Below, one piece after another: positions 1 to 12,810 of a stretch of DNA of 64,000 nucleotides (position 1 is the first letter of the stretch; each line of letters opens with the position of its first letter). The position numbers were made by a program, and so were the translations under genes. The notes under the pieces are model-generated. The model did not search any database and was not told where the DNA came from. It saw only the letters and a list, made by a program, of their open reading frames with translations. Source of the stretch: Diploscapter coronatus. Lineage: Eukaryota > Nematoda > Chromadorea > Rhabditida > Rhabditidae. The DNA lies in NCBI GenBank assembly GCA_964036155.1, contig OZ038422.1, forward strand, positions 84,653,201-84,717,200, given 5' to 3'.

Positions 1-2581
1 ACTAAGATAATCGCACAGGCTCTAAAAATTGATTAACGCGACTTATCGATAGAAACTTTTAGAAAAATCACTAATCTAAAAAATCATACCTTAGGCCTTG
101 AATATCTCCTCTTTTCTTTGGCGACTCTGTTGCTACGACTAATGAAGAATTCGTTTTCATAACTATCTCATGTTTCTCAATACCCATTTGTTTCTTAAAC
201 TATTATTTGATAGTTTGATAGTTCTTAACAATTAAATTTATTGAAATTCGAACTCTTTTATTTGAATCTATACTACATTTAAAATAAATTATTCTGCTAA
301 AAATGTAAAGTTTGGAAGTTGACGATCTCTTGTTCTTGGATTTCAATCGTTTACGAAAGTTAGAAAAAGTCTACAAAATGAAATAAAGAATTGCTATAGC
401 TGAAAAGCCATTCAACGTGGTTAAAGAACGAAACTGAATCTGCGAAAACGTGAATGGTATAGCGAGCTGAAAACAAACGCAGCATCATAAATATACGAGA
501 AAAAACTCAAGATTAGCCTTCATACTTTTCTTCGCTTTGAATAAATCTTTCAGAGAGGATTCGAAAAAAAAATATTGGTAAAAGGGCGGAGTAGAACTAG
601 GATAGATATATTTGATTTTTATGACTAGATTATTTGGATAATCACTATGATACTATAAATATAAATTCCCTACTTAGTTCTTACCTTAGAGAAGGCAAGA
701 AACCTTAGGAAGCCAAAGTTCAAGGGAATTACTACATAATAAAATAGAAAAACGAAAAATATATTTTTGTATTTTTAAAATTATCACCTTCTCACAAATT
801 CAAAAACTAGACATTTCGTTTTCCGTCATTTAGTAGCTGACATATTTTGCCATAATTATTTTCACGTGAATAATGAAATCTAACGCAATGAAGAATTTTG
901 AAACTCAAATAAAGTGCGAATCGTTAGTCGCTTCCAGTCGATAGAAATCGTAAATTCGAGAATAAAGGGGAACACGTTTTATGACATTTTCATTTGGCTT
1001 GCGGGTTATTGCAAGAGAATATTTGGAGAGGATTTTTGGATAGAGATTTTTAATGAGATTTAGTTGATTCAAAATGAAACTTTTTATATGTATTCACTTT
1101 AAAATGAATTATTTTTCTATTTATCTACTCCATATTATATTAGAGAGTGCAAGTCCCACTCATTCTGCGAAAACAAAATCAAAGAATGATTTTTCATCAT
1201 TTAAAAAAAAAAAATCATACAAATTTTATAAAGTTATTTTTCTTCATTTTCTTTTCTTACTATTAAATACGATCGTTGGGAACATTTGTTTCCGGGATAT
1301 GCTCCTGAAATATCACAGGCCGGTCAAAATGTACAGTGAAAATTTCAAATCGTCCGTTTTCGCTTGACGAAAATTCGTTCACAAAGCAAGGCTTCTGATC
1401 GTCGTCCTCAGAAATTCGTATCTTTGACTAATCTGGTCCGCCCTTTATGTGATTTTTTTTTGCTATAATCCTGTCTAGCCCTGCAGATTCATAGAAAAAT
1501 GCTTTTATGACTGTCTTCACAACGGGAACATCAATTGCGCCCACTATGTATAACTAAAAATGCGTCACGTTCATCCAAACCATGTTCTTTTTTTACTTTG
1601 TTAGTAATTTATTCCGAATAGAATTTCGCTAGACCCTAAATTTGAAGAAGCCAAGGATAGATTTTCAAGTGTCGTGTTGAATTTTATTTTTTCTTATTCC
1701 ACATTTCAGAGAGATATGAAGAGATGATATCTCTAAAAGACTAAAAACGTACGTTAGTTTTAGAGAAAGTTCAACGTGTAAATATATAGCATTTTACGTG
1801 TAAGATAAATCTTGGAAGAATTCACATTCAGGCAATTTGAGTAGGGTATTTTTTCCCGAAACCATTATTGAATTTTTCATAACTTAAATTCAGAATTTAA
1901 CATTTTGCATATCACATTGTTTCATTTAAAATGGCAGCTCATTCCATCTTTCAACCTCAAAGATCTTGCCATTATCTCACGACAAATAAAAAATATATCT
2001 GACTCTTCGAAATATGCATTTTATTTTTCAACACAGGCAAGTGTAAGGGAAGAGAAGCGAAAAGTATGCAGACACGGAAACAACTAAACTACTGGTAGCT
2101 TTCTCAAGGTGCTAGGAGATCTTGCACGATTTAAGTCCATGCGAATTGACTTGAGCCCTCCTCACAATCAGTCGAGCTGAAGATTTATTTCATTTTAGAA
2201 ATGGGACAAAAATAACAGAGCAGTCCGTGTGTGTTATCCTGTTCGATAGAAAGAACAAAATTTAGACACGGCTAGCGTCGTACTCCTTGATGTCGAATTA
2301 ACGAAAAACCGTGAAATGAAAATAACTCTTCTAGCCAAGTCTCTTCTCATTTTAATGCTAATTCGATTCAAATCGCAGTGAACTTGGTAACTGATGAATT
2401 TATTCAGGAATACATGAAATTTACAATTTCCGGAAGATCTTTAGCAATGATGATGATGATGTCCATGCCAGCCGTGGTGCTGAAATCAGCAAAAAATAAA
2501 CTTTTGCTTATCAACGCGCAAAAAGGCGGTTATTCAAGCACAGAGGAGCACACGCAGACCCGAAAGTCTAGACACTTTCTT
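1..2581. other. No supported gene; AT-rich intergenic DNA
   Basis: I found no exon chain, conserved protein motif, tRNA-like fold or recognisable repeat that I could defend here. Open frames at 1074-1367 and 1905-2087 are short, of biased composition and lack credible splice partners. A TTTATT (AATAAA on the minus strand) at about 2399-2404 could be the poly(A) signal of the galectin-like gene ending at 2582. Confidence 0.6.
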
Positions 2582-5500
2582 TCATCTCTTCGACGAAATA
2601 GTGCGTCTAATGAAAAGAGTTAGAGAGATTCCTCTGCATGCTCTAGCTCCTGGTGACCGCTTTTTTCGCGTCACTGACATAAATTTTAAAAAGCCTACAT
2701 GATGATGTCCGAATTCATAGACCATCGGGTAGCCTCCATAAGCATATGGTTGATAGACCGGGTAAGGCATAGGTTGAACTACGGGGACAGGCTGGGGAAC
2801 CGGAACCGGTTGCGGAACATATTGGGGAATGAACTGGGGAGGTTGCGGAACCGGGTAAGGATTATATTGTTGAGGCTGATACGCGGATATAGGCGGTTGT
2901 GGGGCCTAAAATGACTTTTTTGTTAACCTGGAAAAGCATTTGGCTGCAATATATGAAGAAGTTTGGTATAGAGGAAAGATTCTAAAAATATTTCCTGGCT
3001 ATTTGGAAGGGAAGTCTCTTGTCTTAAAGTATGTGATAGGGTAAAGTTTGTTGAAGAAACTTCTTTTCCCATATCGTTTTGTTGCAATTACACAACTTAT
3101 GGAGAAAAGCTTTTTAAAGAATTAAATTTAACATTTTTTTCCCGACTTTTTCAACTTACCGGTTGAGCCGGATAGGGCAGAGTTGCATAACTCGGGTAGG
3201 GTGGTGGGGGTTGATTAGGAGGTGGCATAGGTGACGTTGCTAGAGGCTGCACGGTAACCTGAAATTTTTGGGTAAGTTGAAGAAAAATTATTGGGTTTAA
3301 GCAAAATGTTTCTAGATTAAGTTGAATGAATTTTTAAGGTAATAATTCAAGAAATTTTTCTCATATAATTGAGTATTGCCAATGACCGATAACTTGAGAC
3401 AAAATAAAAGCGATGGGATTTTGATGTATGGGAACTAGCGCGTTGTTTGCAAGCGAATAGACGACATTCCATCGATTCGGGTATTACCTTTGACGACTGT
3501 TTGGTATTACGGAATGCACATTATGCATATTCGAGTTTGTACATCGTTGATTTTATCTCGAGTTATCGGCCATTGACAACAGATTGAAGTGCATATTCTA
3601 TGTAGGTGGGGGAAAACCATTTTAGGTAGGTTTATTTCGAATGAAAAATTTTACCAGCGGCTCAACAGGCGGTGGTGGAATTTTGTAGTGATCCGGATTA
3701 TACGAGGGCTGAGTTGGTCTTGTAGATGATGAAGAAGGCTGCGGAACAGGTGTCTGAAGCATTGGCTGCACGATTTGCATCGTGGGTGGCTCTCGGCGCT
3801 CAGGATATTCGCCAGGCTTATCAGTCAACCCCGGTAGTGGGTACGGATGCTCCGAAAATCCTTGCGGACCACCGCGGTGGAAGACTTCGGGCTGAAAAAC
3901 AAAGTTTAGAATTTAGGAATTGAACATGCTAGAATATGTTTATGATGATAATCTTCGAATAAAGAGTCAAGATAATGTTAAGTGAATATCTGAGAATATT
4001 CCATGAATAGTTATCATTTGAACACACTTTGGGAATGAATTCGGGGATATCCGAGAGAAGTAAGAACATTCCTACCCTCAAATTATCAGGAGGGGGTGGG
4101 AAATCCTCGCCCGGACTTCGGCTATAAGCTGTGCTCGCCGGATGATCATAGGCTGGGGCATTTCTAGTCGCATAAGGTCGGTTTGGCTCGTCTGAAGACA
4201 TAGATTCTTACGCAATAAATATGAAAATCGTTAGGAAAATGATTTAAAATGGTAATGTTTGATTTGCATATTTAGGATATTTTTAGATCATAAAGTCAAT
4301 AAATTTAACATCTAATGAGACTATATCAAAATTTACAACTTCAAGAGTAGTGAATGTATAATTCAAAGATCGAATTAAGAAATAATATTTTATTTTTTAA
4401 AAATCAATAAATTTCATTTATACCTGAAATGTTTAGCGAGTCCATATCAGGCAAAGGGACTGCAGAAGAAACTCTCTGATATTGAGATGCCGGAGCGGGC
4501 ATAGATGAAGCACCTAAAAAGGGAACTGATGAGTCATACTGATTGCCAGAAAACTCGTGGAATTTCGTAATTTCTAGAGAATGATGAAATTTTTAAGGTA
4601 AAAATTACAGTAATCTGAGTTTATTCAATTTTTTTAGATATTTATCAAATTGGCATATATGTTGTTGCAACGAAAATGTTTCTTTTAGTTGGGTAATGAT
4701 TTCAATTTTAGCTAAATTTTGGTTAGGTATCGAAGGCTTTTGGTAGTGCTACCAAAAACGGCACCGAACTTACCATCTGGAGGGCTAAAAACCACCTCGT
4801 CCAAAATCAAAGGTCCCTCGATACAAACTTGAAAGACTTCAGTCGGCGGTACTCTATGCATAAATTCCAACGCTTTTTCGCCATTGTAGAAAATCTGGAG
4901 TGGAATTTTTCGAGATTTTTCCAGAAATTAGCTCTTCCTAACTTACTTCATAGACGTATTCCTCAACCTTGATATGCAAAGTGAATTTCTTGTTTAGAGA
5001 TACGTCTTCAGGCTTTGATAATTCGCTAGTAAAAGTGCTTCCGATTCTGGAATTTGCGAGGATCTAAAATTGAATTTTCAGTTAGAATATAGATAAGCTG
5101 ATTAGTAGTGCATCTTTTGCCTGTGCTATTCCTTTATGAAATGCAATAAAAAAATTTCTAAGCTACAGAAAATTTAAGCTGTCGTTGAAAATTAAGGTTG
5201 GTCCATGTTAGACGATCTCCTAATTTTCCGGATAATAAAATCGTCATCAAAATTGCATTACCTTTCCCCTAGAACCAATCCTGAAGGTCAAATTCAGAGC
5301 GATGTCATTTTTGGTGTTGAATTGAACGAGAAATGACTTGGAACGATCATCATATGGCTTTCCTCTGATCATAATCGAAGTACCGACAGAGCACCCGTTA
5401 TGAATTTCCTTACGAAAAGGCATGGTCTGAAAAAAAGCAATGCAGACCAACTTGTTCTTATTTTTAAAAGCAGAGTTTCAATCAAAATACTGTTTTTCGC

Positions 5501-5603
5501 GATTCTAAAAACTCCTCAAATGGTGAAGATCAACGTTTTTCCTCGATATTTTAAATAAATTTTCCTGACTTACCGGTAGCGGAAATCTCTGTGGTCCAGC
5601 CAT
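2582..5603 (-). CDS. Galectin-like protein with proline-rich C-terminal tail
   Basis: Nine exons on the minus strand: 5603-5574, 5426-5262, 5063-4947, 4894-4774, 4513-4424, 4191-4076, 3891-3655, 3258-3160, 2905-2582; 432 residues. Residues about 11-143 form one galectin carbohydrate-recognition domain, recognised from DIALNLTFR, ILANS, IKVEEYVYEIFYNGE and FMHRVPP, which match the beta-sandwich order of nematode LEC proteins. The sugar-contact set looks eroded: the usual His and Asn of HxNxR are N55 and T57, and the stacking Trp is missing (T75/F76). R59, N69 and E79 remain. Residues 144-432 are low-complexity, rich in Pro, Gln and Tyr, and end in a basic tail with RKKR. There is no signal peptide, as usual for galectins, which are cytosolic or leave by a non-classical route. 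It is divergent from PDIA5 across 759 bp. Family call is firm; carbohydrate binding is doubtful. The exact C. elegans lec counterpart is not assigned. Confidence 0.85.
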
Positions 5604-6362
5604 ATTATCGATTTGCTATTTTGATGAAAACCGGTAAGTTTCGAAACGAAAAATTGCCGCTTATGACTACTTAACAGGGGGTGCCCTATAATAAAATTGA
5701 TAAGAGCTTTTCATATGAGGAAGGAAAATTCGATATCAAGCGAAATTTTGCAGTACTTGTGAGAGCACTAGAGTGACTCAGATGGGTAAACAATAAAGAG
5801 AGCGCTATATTTTTCATCCTCATGCATCGAGAAATCGTCAAAATGATGAGAGAAAACGGTTTTTTTTTTTCGAAAGTTTGAGAAAAGCGCACGTGAACTG
5901 CAAAAAGATATGGCGAAATTTTTGGAAAAGTTCCAGAAAAAAAGTAATTCTATAAAGATAATAGGGTAGTAAGGGATGGTTAAGATAGAGAGAAGAAGAT
6001 ATAATATAGAAATAGAACAAAGATTAGTTTAGCAATATTAGTGCTTCTTGAAATGCTAAAGATCATCTTGAAATTCTTATTATTATTTTTTTTAAACTAT
6101 CAGACTTCTCAAAACTCAGCTTGCAAAAAAAGAATTTCTTCTTAATCTCTCTCAGAAAGGTCCACTATTTTTCCTGTGAGGCGATTTGTGGGTTTTTGCG
6201 GATCGCGTTTTGAAAAGTCTGGGAATGATTATTTTTCTGAAACTTCCAGAAACTTACAACAATCATGTAAAACCCTACACGTTTATTTATACAGCTGCCT
6301 GGCTATAAGCGTTGTTAAATCATGGCATGTACTGAAATTTTCATTCATTGATTTACACATAA
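5604..6362. promoter_or_regulatory. Divergent intergenic region between galectin-like and PDIA5 genes
   Basis: This 759-bp gap separates two start codons on opposite strands and must hold both promoters. It is AT-rich. I see no strong TATA box or named factor site and no exon. The open frames in it have no splice context or family similarity. Confidence 0.5.
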
Positions 6363-9300
6363 ATGACGCAAAAATGGTTGCTACTTGTAATTCTTCTATT
6401 TTATCTGAAAAAATCCATCTTATGCGAAGGCGATAAAATACCCAAAGTGGCCAGGATTACTGATATAAAACAGTTGAAGGCTAGTTTAATTTATGTTCCG
6501 ATTTATTTTAAAGTATTTCAAATTTAGAGCCTATTGAAGCAAAAGAACAATGTATTGGTGTACTATTATAAAGATGATGACGAGTTGAAAAATATGTTAA
6601 TCGAAGTGGCTGATAATGTCTATGGCAAGGGAAGCATCGGTAAATAAGTCTGACGGCAGAATTCGTTGTCGGGAATTTTGTCATCTGGTGTCGAGGAGTC
6701 AGAGTTGGTTGTTTCAGCGTTCGTTGACTGCAACACCAAAGAGGGAAAATCAATGTGTAAATCGATGAAGGCTACACCGAATGACGATAATCCGTACTAT
6801 CTGAAACATTACAGGCAAGTAAATTTAGATTTATGTGCTAGTGAAGACTTTTCTTATGAAAAATCAATATCAATGTGCGATTTTATAATACCATGGGCTT
6901 TACATTAGAAACATGCGCGTCGTAATATTGCAAAATTTATATTTTCAAGATTTTTAATTGCTATAAGCCCTTAAGATATTTAGGTAAAGGTGTTATTTCA
7001 GCAAAGGTGACTTCAATAAAGACTACGACAGGAAGGTTACGGTATCATCGATTTCGAAATTTCTGGAAGAACCTTTCGCGGACTTACCTTGGAATGAGGA
7101 TACGAAGCTAAAAGACGTGCTCTTCGTAGAAAATAAGGAAAAGTTTGACAAGGTAAGCTAATTCGTACTTTCATAGAATTTTTAGTTAGTCAAACATCTA
7201 AGTTGCACTAAAAATCTTACTAGTCAAGAAAAAAGTTTAGCTGATTAAAAACCAATACATATTTTAGTTGATCAAGAAAAAGTTACCAACTCTGGTATTG
7301 TTCTATGCACCATGGTGCGGGCACTGCAAAAATATCAGACCGATTTATGGGTATGTAGAAAATTTTTCAGTTCTTCTAAAAAAATTTAGGGAGGTAGCCT
7401 CAGATAGAAAAGGAGAAACGATTTTGGCCGCAGTTGATATGAATACTGCAAAGGGAAAGATTATCGGAGAAAAATATCATGTATGCTCAAATTTTGGTAG
7501 CTGCCATAATTTCCGATAATTTAGATCACCGGATTTCCGACTTTGTATTATTTCGATAAGGGAGAGGATCTATACCCTTATGGGGGCCCTAGAACCAAGG
7601 TTGGATACCATTTTGCCGTCTTTGGTACAATTTTATTAATATTTTGATTTAGAATGACATCATTGCCTGGCTCCAAAACCCAACATCAAATGTAAAATCA
7701 GATGGTAGCCCGAAAGATACCAAGAAGGAAGTTACCATTTGATATAAAAAAAAAAATTGGTAACCTTCGGTATTTTCAGGTTAGCGTTTGGGCTGAAAAT
7801 GTGTTCACGAATGTGGAACATTTGACGGAGAAAACGTTCGAGCATTACATCAAGAAGAATAACAAAGTCCTAATCGTTTTTCATGCGAACTGTGAGTTTT
7901 TAAAGGGACTATTATAGACTTATTGATTTTTATCTATGACTTATAAGAGTACTGTAATCTTATCGATTTTCCTCTCTCCAACTATTGATATTTAGGGTGC
8001 AAACATAGCCAGAACCTGCAGCCTATCATAGAAAAAGTCGCTGAACAAATGAAGGGTGAATCGATGAAAATCGTCGCGGTCGATGGAGCTGCGGTATGTA
8101 TTGATTTTCTAGACTCCGCCCACTCTTTTCAAAGTCGAATGGCACAATCTTATTTCAGCATAACACCATCGTGAAAAAGTACAAAGTAGATGGATATCCG
8201 AAGTTATATTTCTTCGAAAATGGCAAGAAGGCTTATGAAGTCTTCGCGAGAAAAGTGCACGATATAATATTCTGGGCGAAAAAGTTTGCAAAAATTTATT
8301 CTTTTTAGATTTTTGTAAATTTTCAGCCCCAAAAAGCCCCAGTTACCAGAGAAGAGTTGGGATTTAAAGAATACGAATGTGGTAGTGCTGAATAAGTAAG
8401 GAAAAAGTCGTTTATAAAAAAGTATATAGGGAAAAACTCGACGTTCAATTTTCAAGTTTTTAAATCCATAATCATACTTTTATACGATTTTTGCTAAACC
8501 GCTTATTTATAAATTGCCTGAAAAAGCTGATCTTCACCAAAATCGTCAACTTTTAGGGAGAATTTTGATGATACGATGGATCTAACCCGACATGCATTTA
8601 TCGTATTTTATGCACCTTGTAAGGAGAATTGTTCTGTTTCAGATGTTTATGATTTCATTAAGGGTGTGAACATTGCAAGCATATGAAGTCTGAATATGTC
8701 AAGTTCGCTGACATGACTAAGGATAAAGTACTGTAATAGTTGTACTTAAATTTAACCGTGCTTTGGAAAATCGGGATATTTTGAAATAAAGCGACGATAT
8801 AAGATCGTTAGAAAAATTCAGGAGTAGAGTATAGGGAAATAGAATAGGAAAGTATTTTAATCATGCCATCACTTTACCTTTGTTAACTACCAAAAATTTC
8901 ATTATTTAAAATATCATTTCAGAATGCAATAGTAGCAACAGTTAACTGTGATGACGATGTAAGAATTTTTTTTTTAATTTAATGCCGTATTCTTTTAAAT
9001 TAAACATCATATCCTCTTTAAGAGAAGGTCCTAAAATAAAAGATCATGCTCCTAAATTCGAGAATAAGGTCTCGGAAAATGTCCTTTAAACACCTTATAA
9101 TATACTACTTTTTAATAATTAAAGGTAATCTTCATCTAGAATAGAAGATCCGTATTTTTTAATTTGAAGATACGATATTTTAACATAATAACGTCATTTA
9201 GAAAGATTTATGTCGCAGACAACTCGTAGGAGCCTATCCCCAGCTACGATATTACTTTAATGGCGAGCATAAGGAGGATTTTCGAAAAGCGCGAACGGCA

Positions 9301-9559
9301 AAGGAAATGCATGCTTTCTTCTGGATGAAAATCAGAGAGGTGAGTTGTGTGACGCTATTTATTTTTAGCCAGATCTAGGGAGCACTTTCGTCAGACGAAA
9401 ATAAACTATAGGGGGTAGATCACAAGGATCTTCTGACGATCGACTTCCCTAGGACTTTTAACTATGGCATTTTTAATATTTTATTTTTAGTATGACGAGA
9501 AAGAGGCCGAAAAGAACGAAAAATCGTCGAAATCTAAACCAGGAAAAGATGAGCTTTAG
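6363..9559 (+). CDS. PDIA5: Protein disulfide isomerase, PDIA5 type, with KDEL tail
   Basis: Seventeen exons: 6363-6494, 6528-6639, 6718-6814, 7002-7152, 7268-7350, 7390-7480, 7525-7599, 7653-7730, 7780-7891, 7996-8093, 8159-8283, 8327-8395, 8557-8618, 8663-8727, 8923-8958, 9202-9339, 9491-9559; 530 residues (human PDIA5 519). It begins with a signal peptide (MTQKWLLLVILLFYL) and ends in KDEL, so it should be an ER-lumen thiol oxidoreductase. An N-terminal thioredoxin-like domain without a CxxC is followed by three thioredoxin domains: WCGHC (C181-C184), WCKHS (C312, second Cys replaced by S315) and WCEHC (C430-C433). The order matches PDIA5, which in human has CSMC, CGHC and CPHC. Oddities: the 33-nt first intron, a GC donor after 6814, and an AAG acceptor before 8663. 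That acceptor is needed to bypass a stop. An AATAAA lies at 9768-9773. The first intron is the least certain part. Confidence 0.88.
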
Positions 9560-9600
9560 ATTTTCAATAGTTTTAAAATGAAATGACAACGTTGTAGACT

Positions 9601-9718
9601 GCACGACATTCAAGACCTCGCGACACGCGAAATAGTGTGGGAAAGAAATCGCTATCAGCCAATACCCTATCCTAGTTGTGCACACCATTTCGCATGTCTT
9701 GAGGTGTTGATGTCGTGC
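9601..9718. repeat. Hairpin MITE-like inverted repeat between convergent genes
   Basis: The arm 9601-9639 begins GCACGACAT and ends CGCGAAATAGTGTG. It is matched by its imperfect reverse complement at 9681-9718, with a loop of about 40 bases. The element lies between the PDIA5 stop (9559) and the ANKMY2 stop (9911), upstream of the PDIA5 AATAAA at 9768. The inner AAATAG core recurs in other hairpins of this window. Confidence 0.8.
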
Positions 9719-9831
9719 GATTTCCGAATAGCCAATGAAGTTTATTACGTACACTGAATGGTATCAAATAAATGCATGAAATGAGATCGTTATAATCAGT
9801 TAGTTAATTATATAGATATAATGTGACGGTT

Positions 9832-9837
9832 TTTATT
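9832..9837 (-). terminator. Likely poly(A) signal of ANKMY2
   Basis: TTTATT on the plus strand reads AATAAA on the minus strand, about 75 bases past the ANKMY2 stop. The PDIA5 AATAAA at 9768-9773 is only about 60 bp away, so the two convergent 3' ends nearly touch. Confidence 0.5.
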
Positions 9838-9910
9838 CAGTAATGTCGGCAAGTTGGGTCTAAAATACGAATTTTATTTACACTTAGAAATGTGATCTTC
9901 ATCGAGAAGT

Positions 9911-12059
9911 TCAGTTTTTAACCTGAATTTCATCCAGACTAATCGTATCCCTCGGCGATACTGATAAATTCTGCGTCGCTAGCCAGGAGCACACTTTCTT
10001 ATGTACAGGCCAATCCAATTTCTGGCATTCTTGGCTACAGTAGGATAGCTAAAAACAGTATAAATTAAATTTTCAATTTTACAAAAATTAGCATGCAAAT
10101 TATTATTGGGTTTTCAAGATTTGTGAAAATTTACCTTGCAAACGGGACATCGCTTTTTGGCGCCCACTGCCCCACAGGTGGAGCAAAATTGAGAAAGGGC
10201 GAGAAGTTTTTGGCCGAATATGCCCTGAATTAGAAATTATAATCACCGAGTTTTATTAATTAGCGAAAAATCGAAATTTTATTCAAATTTATGCAAAAAA
10301 AATGGCAAGTTTTCTTTAATCTAAATTAGAACAGAATTATAAGATTTTCAAAAATTCTTTTACCTGCACGATATTCTCGTAAGCCCCAGGTCTCTCTCCC
10401 GATTTCGATCTGGACATAACTTTGGCCAAGGTTTCGAAAAGTAGCGTATGCTGGTAGGGAAATGATGCTACTGCGCTTCTCAACAAATTGTCAATGTTGG
10501 GCCTAAAATTTAGGATATTTAAATAAAACATTTTTTTGTTTATTGATATTTATCCTAAAATTGGAAAGTAAACTCTTATTTTTGCTTTCAATCAAGTCAT
10601 TTTGGGGTGTATAAAGTCCGAAAATTTCCACTTTTTTGTTGTTGTAATTTTTCCTTCGATTTACCTAACAGCCTGGTCTTCTTCCCATTGAAGTAGGTAT
10701 TTGGCGTATAATAAAGCCGCTTCTTTAGGGGATTTATCGGGTTTCGACTCGATAAACTTAACCGTATCCCTCAGGTTAAACAATATTATCCAGAGTTTTA
10801 GGGACATGACCTAAAATCTCTTCGACAAGTTCAGTAAAAAAATTCCGATTCTTCAAAAATTTTGCCTCGTTATTCTCCTTCGATCTTAGCTGCTTCTCAA
10901 AAATTCGGTCCACAACATATAATGTCTAAAAGAAGAAGTTCTCTTTTAAAAATGCTAATTTTCTTGTGTTTCATACCTTCTTCTTATATTTCAGAGCGTC
11001 AGGATAGCTTGAAAGCTTCATAATCAAAGCGACTGGGTGAATCTAGATGTTTAGGGTGTAATCTTGGATAAAGGTGCTATTTTTCAATGATGACGCCACA
11101 CTTTTGTGATAACGCCTTTTTAATAAATGACGCGCCCCACTTACAACATTTGACGAGCACATGGCATGAATGAAATCGGCCAGTTCCTGAGGGAATTTCT
11201 CCTCGGAATTTTCGCCCTTCGGGTGCAAATAGCTCTCGACTTCATCGATTGAAATATGATTGTTGATAATCGAGACGCATTCGTGCTGGCCTAAAATTTT
11301 TCATTTTAACCTAAATTTGAATATTTTGGCCTAGATCTGTTTTCGGCTTAAATAGGTTTTCGAATTTTTTCAACTTACCTACAAAAGCAGCCAGTTCAGA
11401 CGCGGTTTTACCGATAGAGTTGGTAGAATAGGACCTAGCGCCATGGTCCATGAGTAGTTTACAAAGTTCGGGCTTTCCTAATTTTTTTTTGAAAATATTA
11501 TTTTTGTTTAATTCACCTGCTAAAGCAGCGAACATTAGAGGCGTGTAACCGTGTTCGGGGTGTTTTTCATTCGAATCACCACCGAATTCAAGGCATTTTT
11601 GGGCGACCTCGAAATTTCCCCTGGAAAATTCACTTTTTCTAAAAAGTGTTATTTTTGTAAAGCTCACTTATTTTACAGATGAGATAGTGCAAATAAAAAG
11701 ACGAAAAACTGAGTTAATTTTTAATAGAATTCATGGGAATATTCATTTATAAAGTTTTGGCAGGGAAGAAAAAATGGGTAATTTTCTAGGAAATTAAAAT
11801 ATGGATACTTGAATGTAGGGATAAATGAAAATAGGATGATTTTTAATAAAAAAAAATTAGGTACTTAAAAGAGGCAGTAGACAAAGGGCTCATTCCGGCC
11901 GAATCCTTGCAATTTACCACCAGCCTCCGCCCGCCGTTGATAATTTTCAAGGCAGTAGGGGTGTCGCCTAAAAATTTTCTGAGTTGCCCGATTTGGTTAA
12001 AATTTACCTGATTCGATCGCTTTGAAAAGCTCCTTTTGGGATTCGTTTAGTTGGTCCAT
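9911..12059 (-). CDS. ANKMY2: Ankyrin-repeat and MYND-finger protein (ANKMY2 orthologue)
   Basis: Eleven exons: 12059-12008, 11967-11865, 11620-11517, 11477-11379, 11290-11145, 11042-10977, 10925-10866, 10810-10665, 10502-10364, 10224-10135, 10048-9911; 380 residues (human 441). Residues 1 to about 150 carry ankyrin repeats, with GYTPLMFAALAG and KTASELAAFVG as clear repeat signatures. The C-terminus is a complete MYND zinc finger: C319, C322, C331, C334, C339, C343, H351, C355. In vertebrates ANKMY2 binds FKBP38 and helps adenylyl cyclases reach cilia; that role is not visible in the sequence. Exon 7 ends NNE and exon 8 resumes VMSLK, matching MNEVLAMK in human, which requires a GC donor (plus 10865-10864). 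Reading through instead meets a stop shortly after. NOP14 lies 751 bp upstream on the same strand, rather far for a typical operon. Confidence 0.9.
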
Positions 12060-12810
12060 GGTAAGCTAAATTCTAAGGATTTTTAGAAGTAGATAAATGT
12101 TAAATTTAGAACTTAGATAAAACTTAGGCTTAGGAAAGTTGAGGTTTTGATCAATTTTTAAATTTAGCTAAAAACCTGAAACAAAGACGTCATCTTAGCG
12201 AAGCTACACATGATTTTGGTTAGATTTCAGAAAATTTAGGAGGTCGGATAAAAATTAGGATTTCCGGACGAAAATGATATTCGGAGATGGCTGCAAAAGA
12301 GCGCAGAATTCTTAATAATATTATAGGTTGAGATAAATTACATACGCAAATAGCCCCAGCACGCGATATTTATGAATTTTTAATATATGGAAAGATCGCG
12401 GATTTCATATGTCCGAAACATTCTTAGGGCCCTATCTTTCAACATGGAATAGAGAAGAAGAGGATCTTCGTCAGGATAAAGATGGTCTTCACCATAGTAA
12501 CCAAGTAGATGTATAAATTTGGATTAATGAAGTACGCCTATTTTCAGAGGCAGTCTGGATAAACACCAATGCGTATGAATAATTGAGAGGACGTAAAAAT
12601 AGAATTTTTATTACCAACAAGTTTTCGTTCAACAAGAAAAGCGATTTGGAAAGGAGTAACATCTTAACTAAAGAAATATTATAAGCTAGGATAATACAGT
12701 ATATTATTCTCATCATATATTTGTAAATTAAGATTCGACGATGTTACCACTTCTCAAATTAGCTAAAAATCAACAATTCAAAAAATGAAAACGAAAAAAT
12801 CGCGGGGAAA
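12060..12810. other. Intergenic gap between ANKMY2 and NOP14
   Basis: This 751-bp gap separates two minus-strand genes. A TTTATT at 12607-12612 may be the NOP14 poly(A) signal. At 12400-12415 lies one copy of the dispersed GGATTTCATAT motif described under findings. No exon or RNA gene was seen. Confidence 0.5.

Noticed and set aside
1074..1367. 97-residue open frame at the left end
   Set aside because: Lys/Phe-rich chance frame over poly-A stretches, with no splice or family support.
8560..8740. Frameshift or stop in the third PDI thioredoxin domain
   Set aside because: Use of the AAG acceptor at 8662 restores WCEHC and an open frame to KDEL, so no break is needed.
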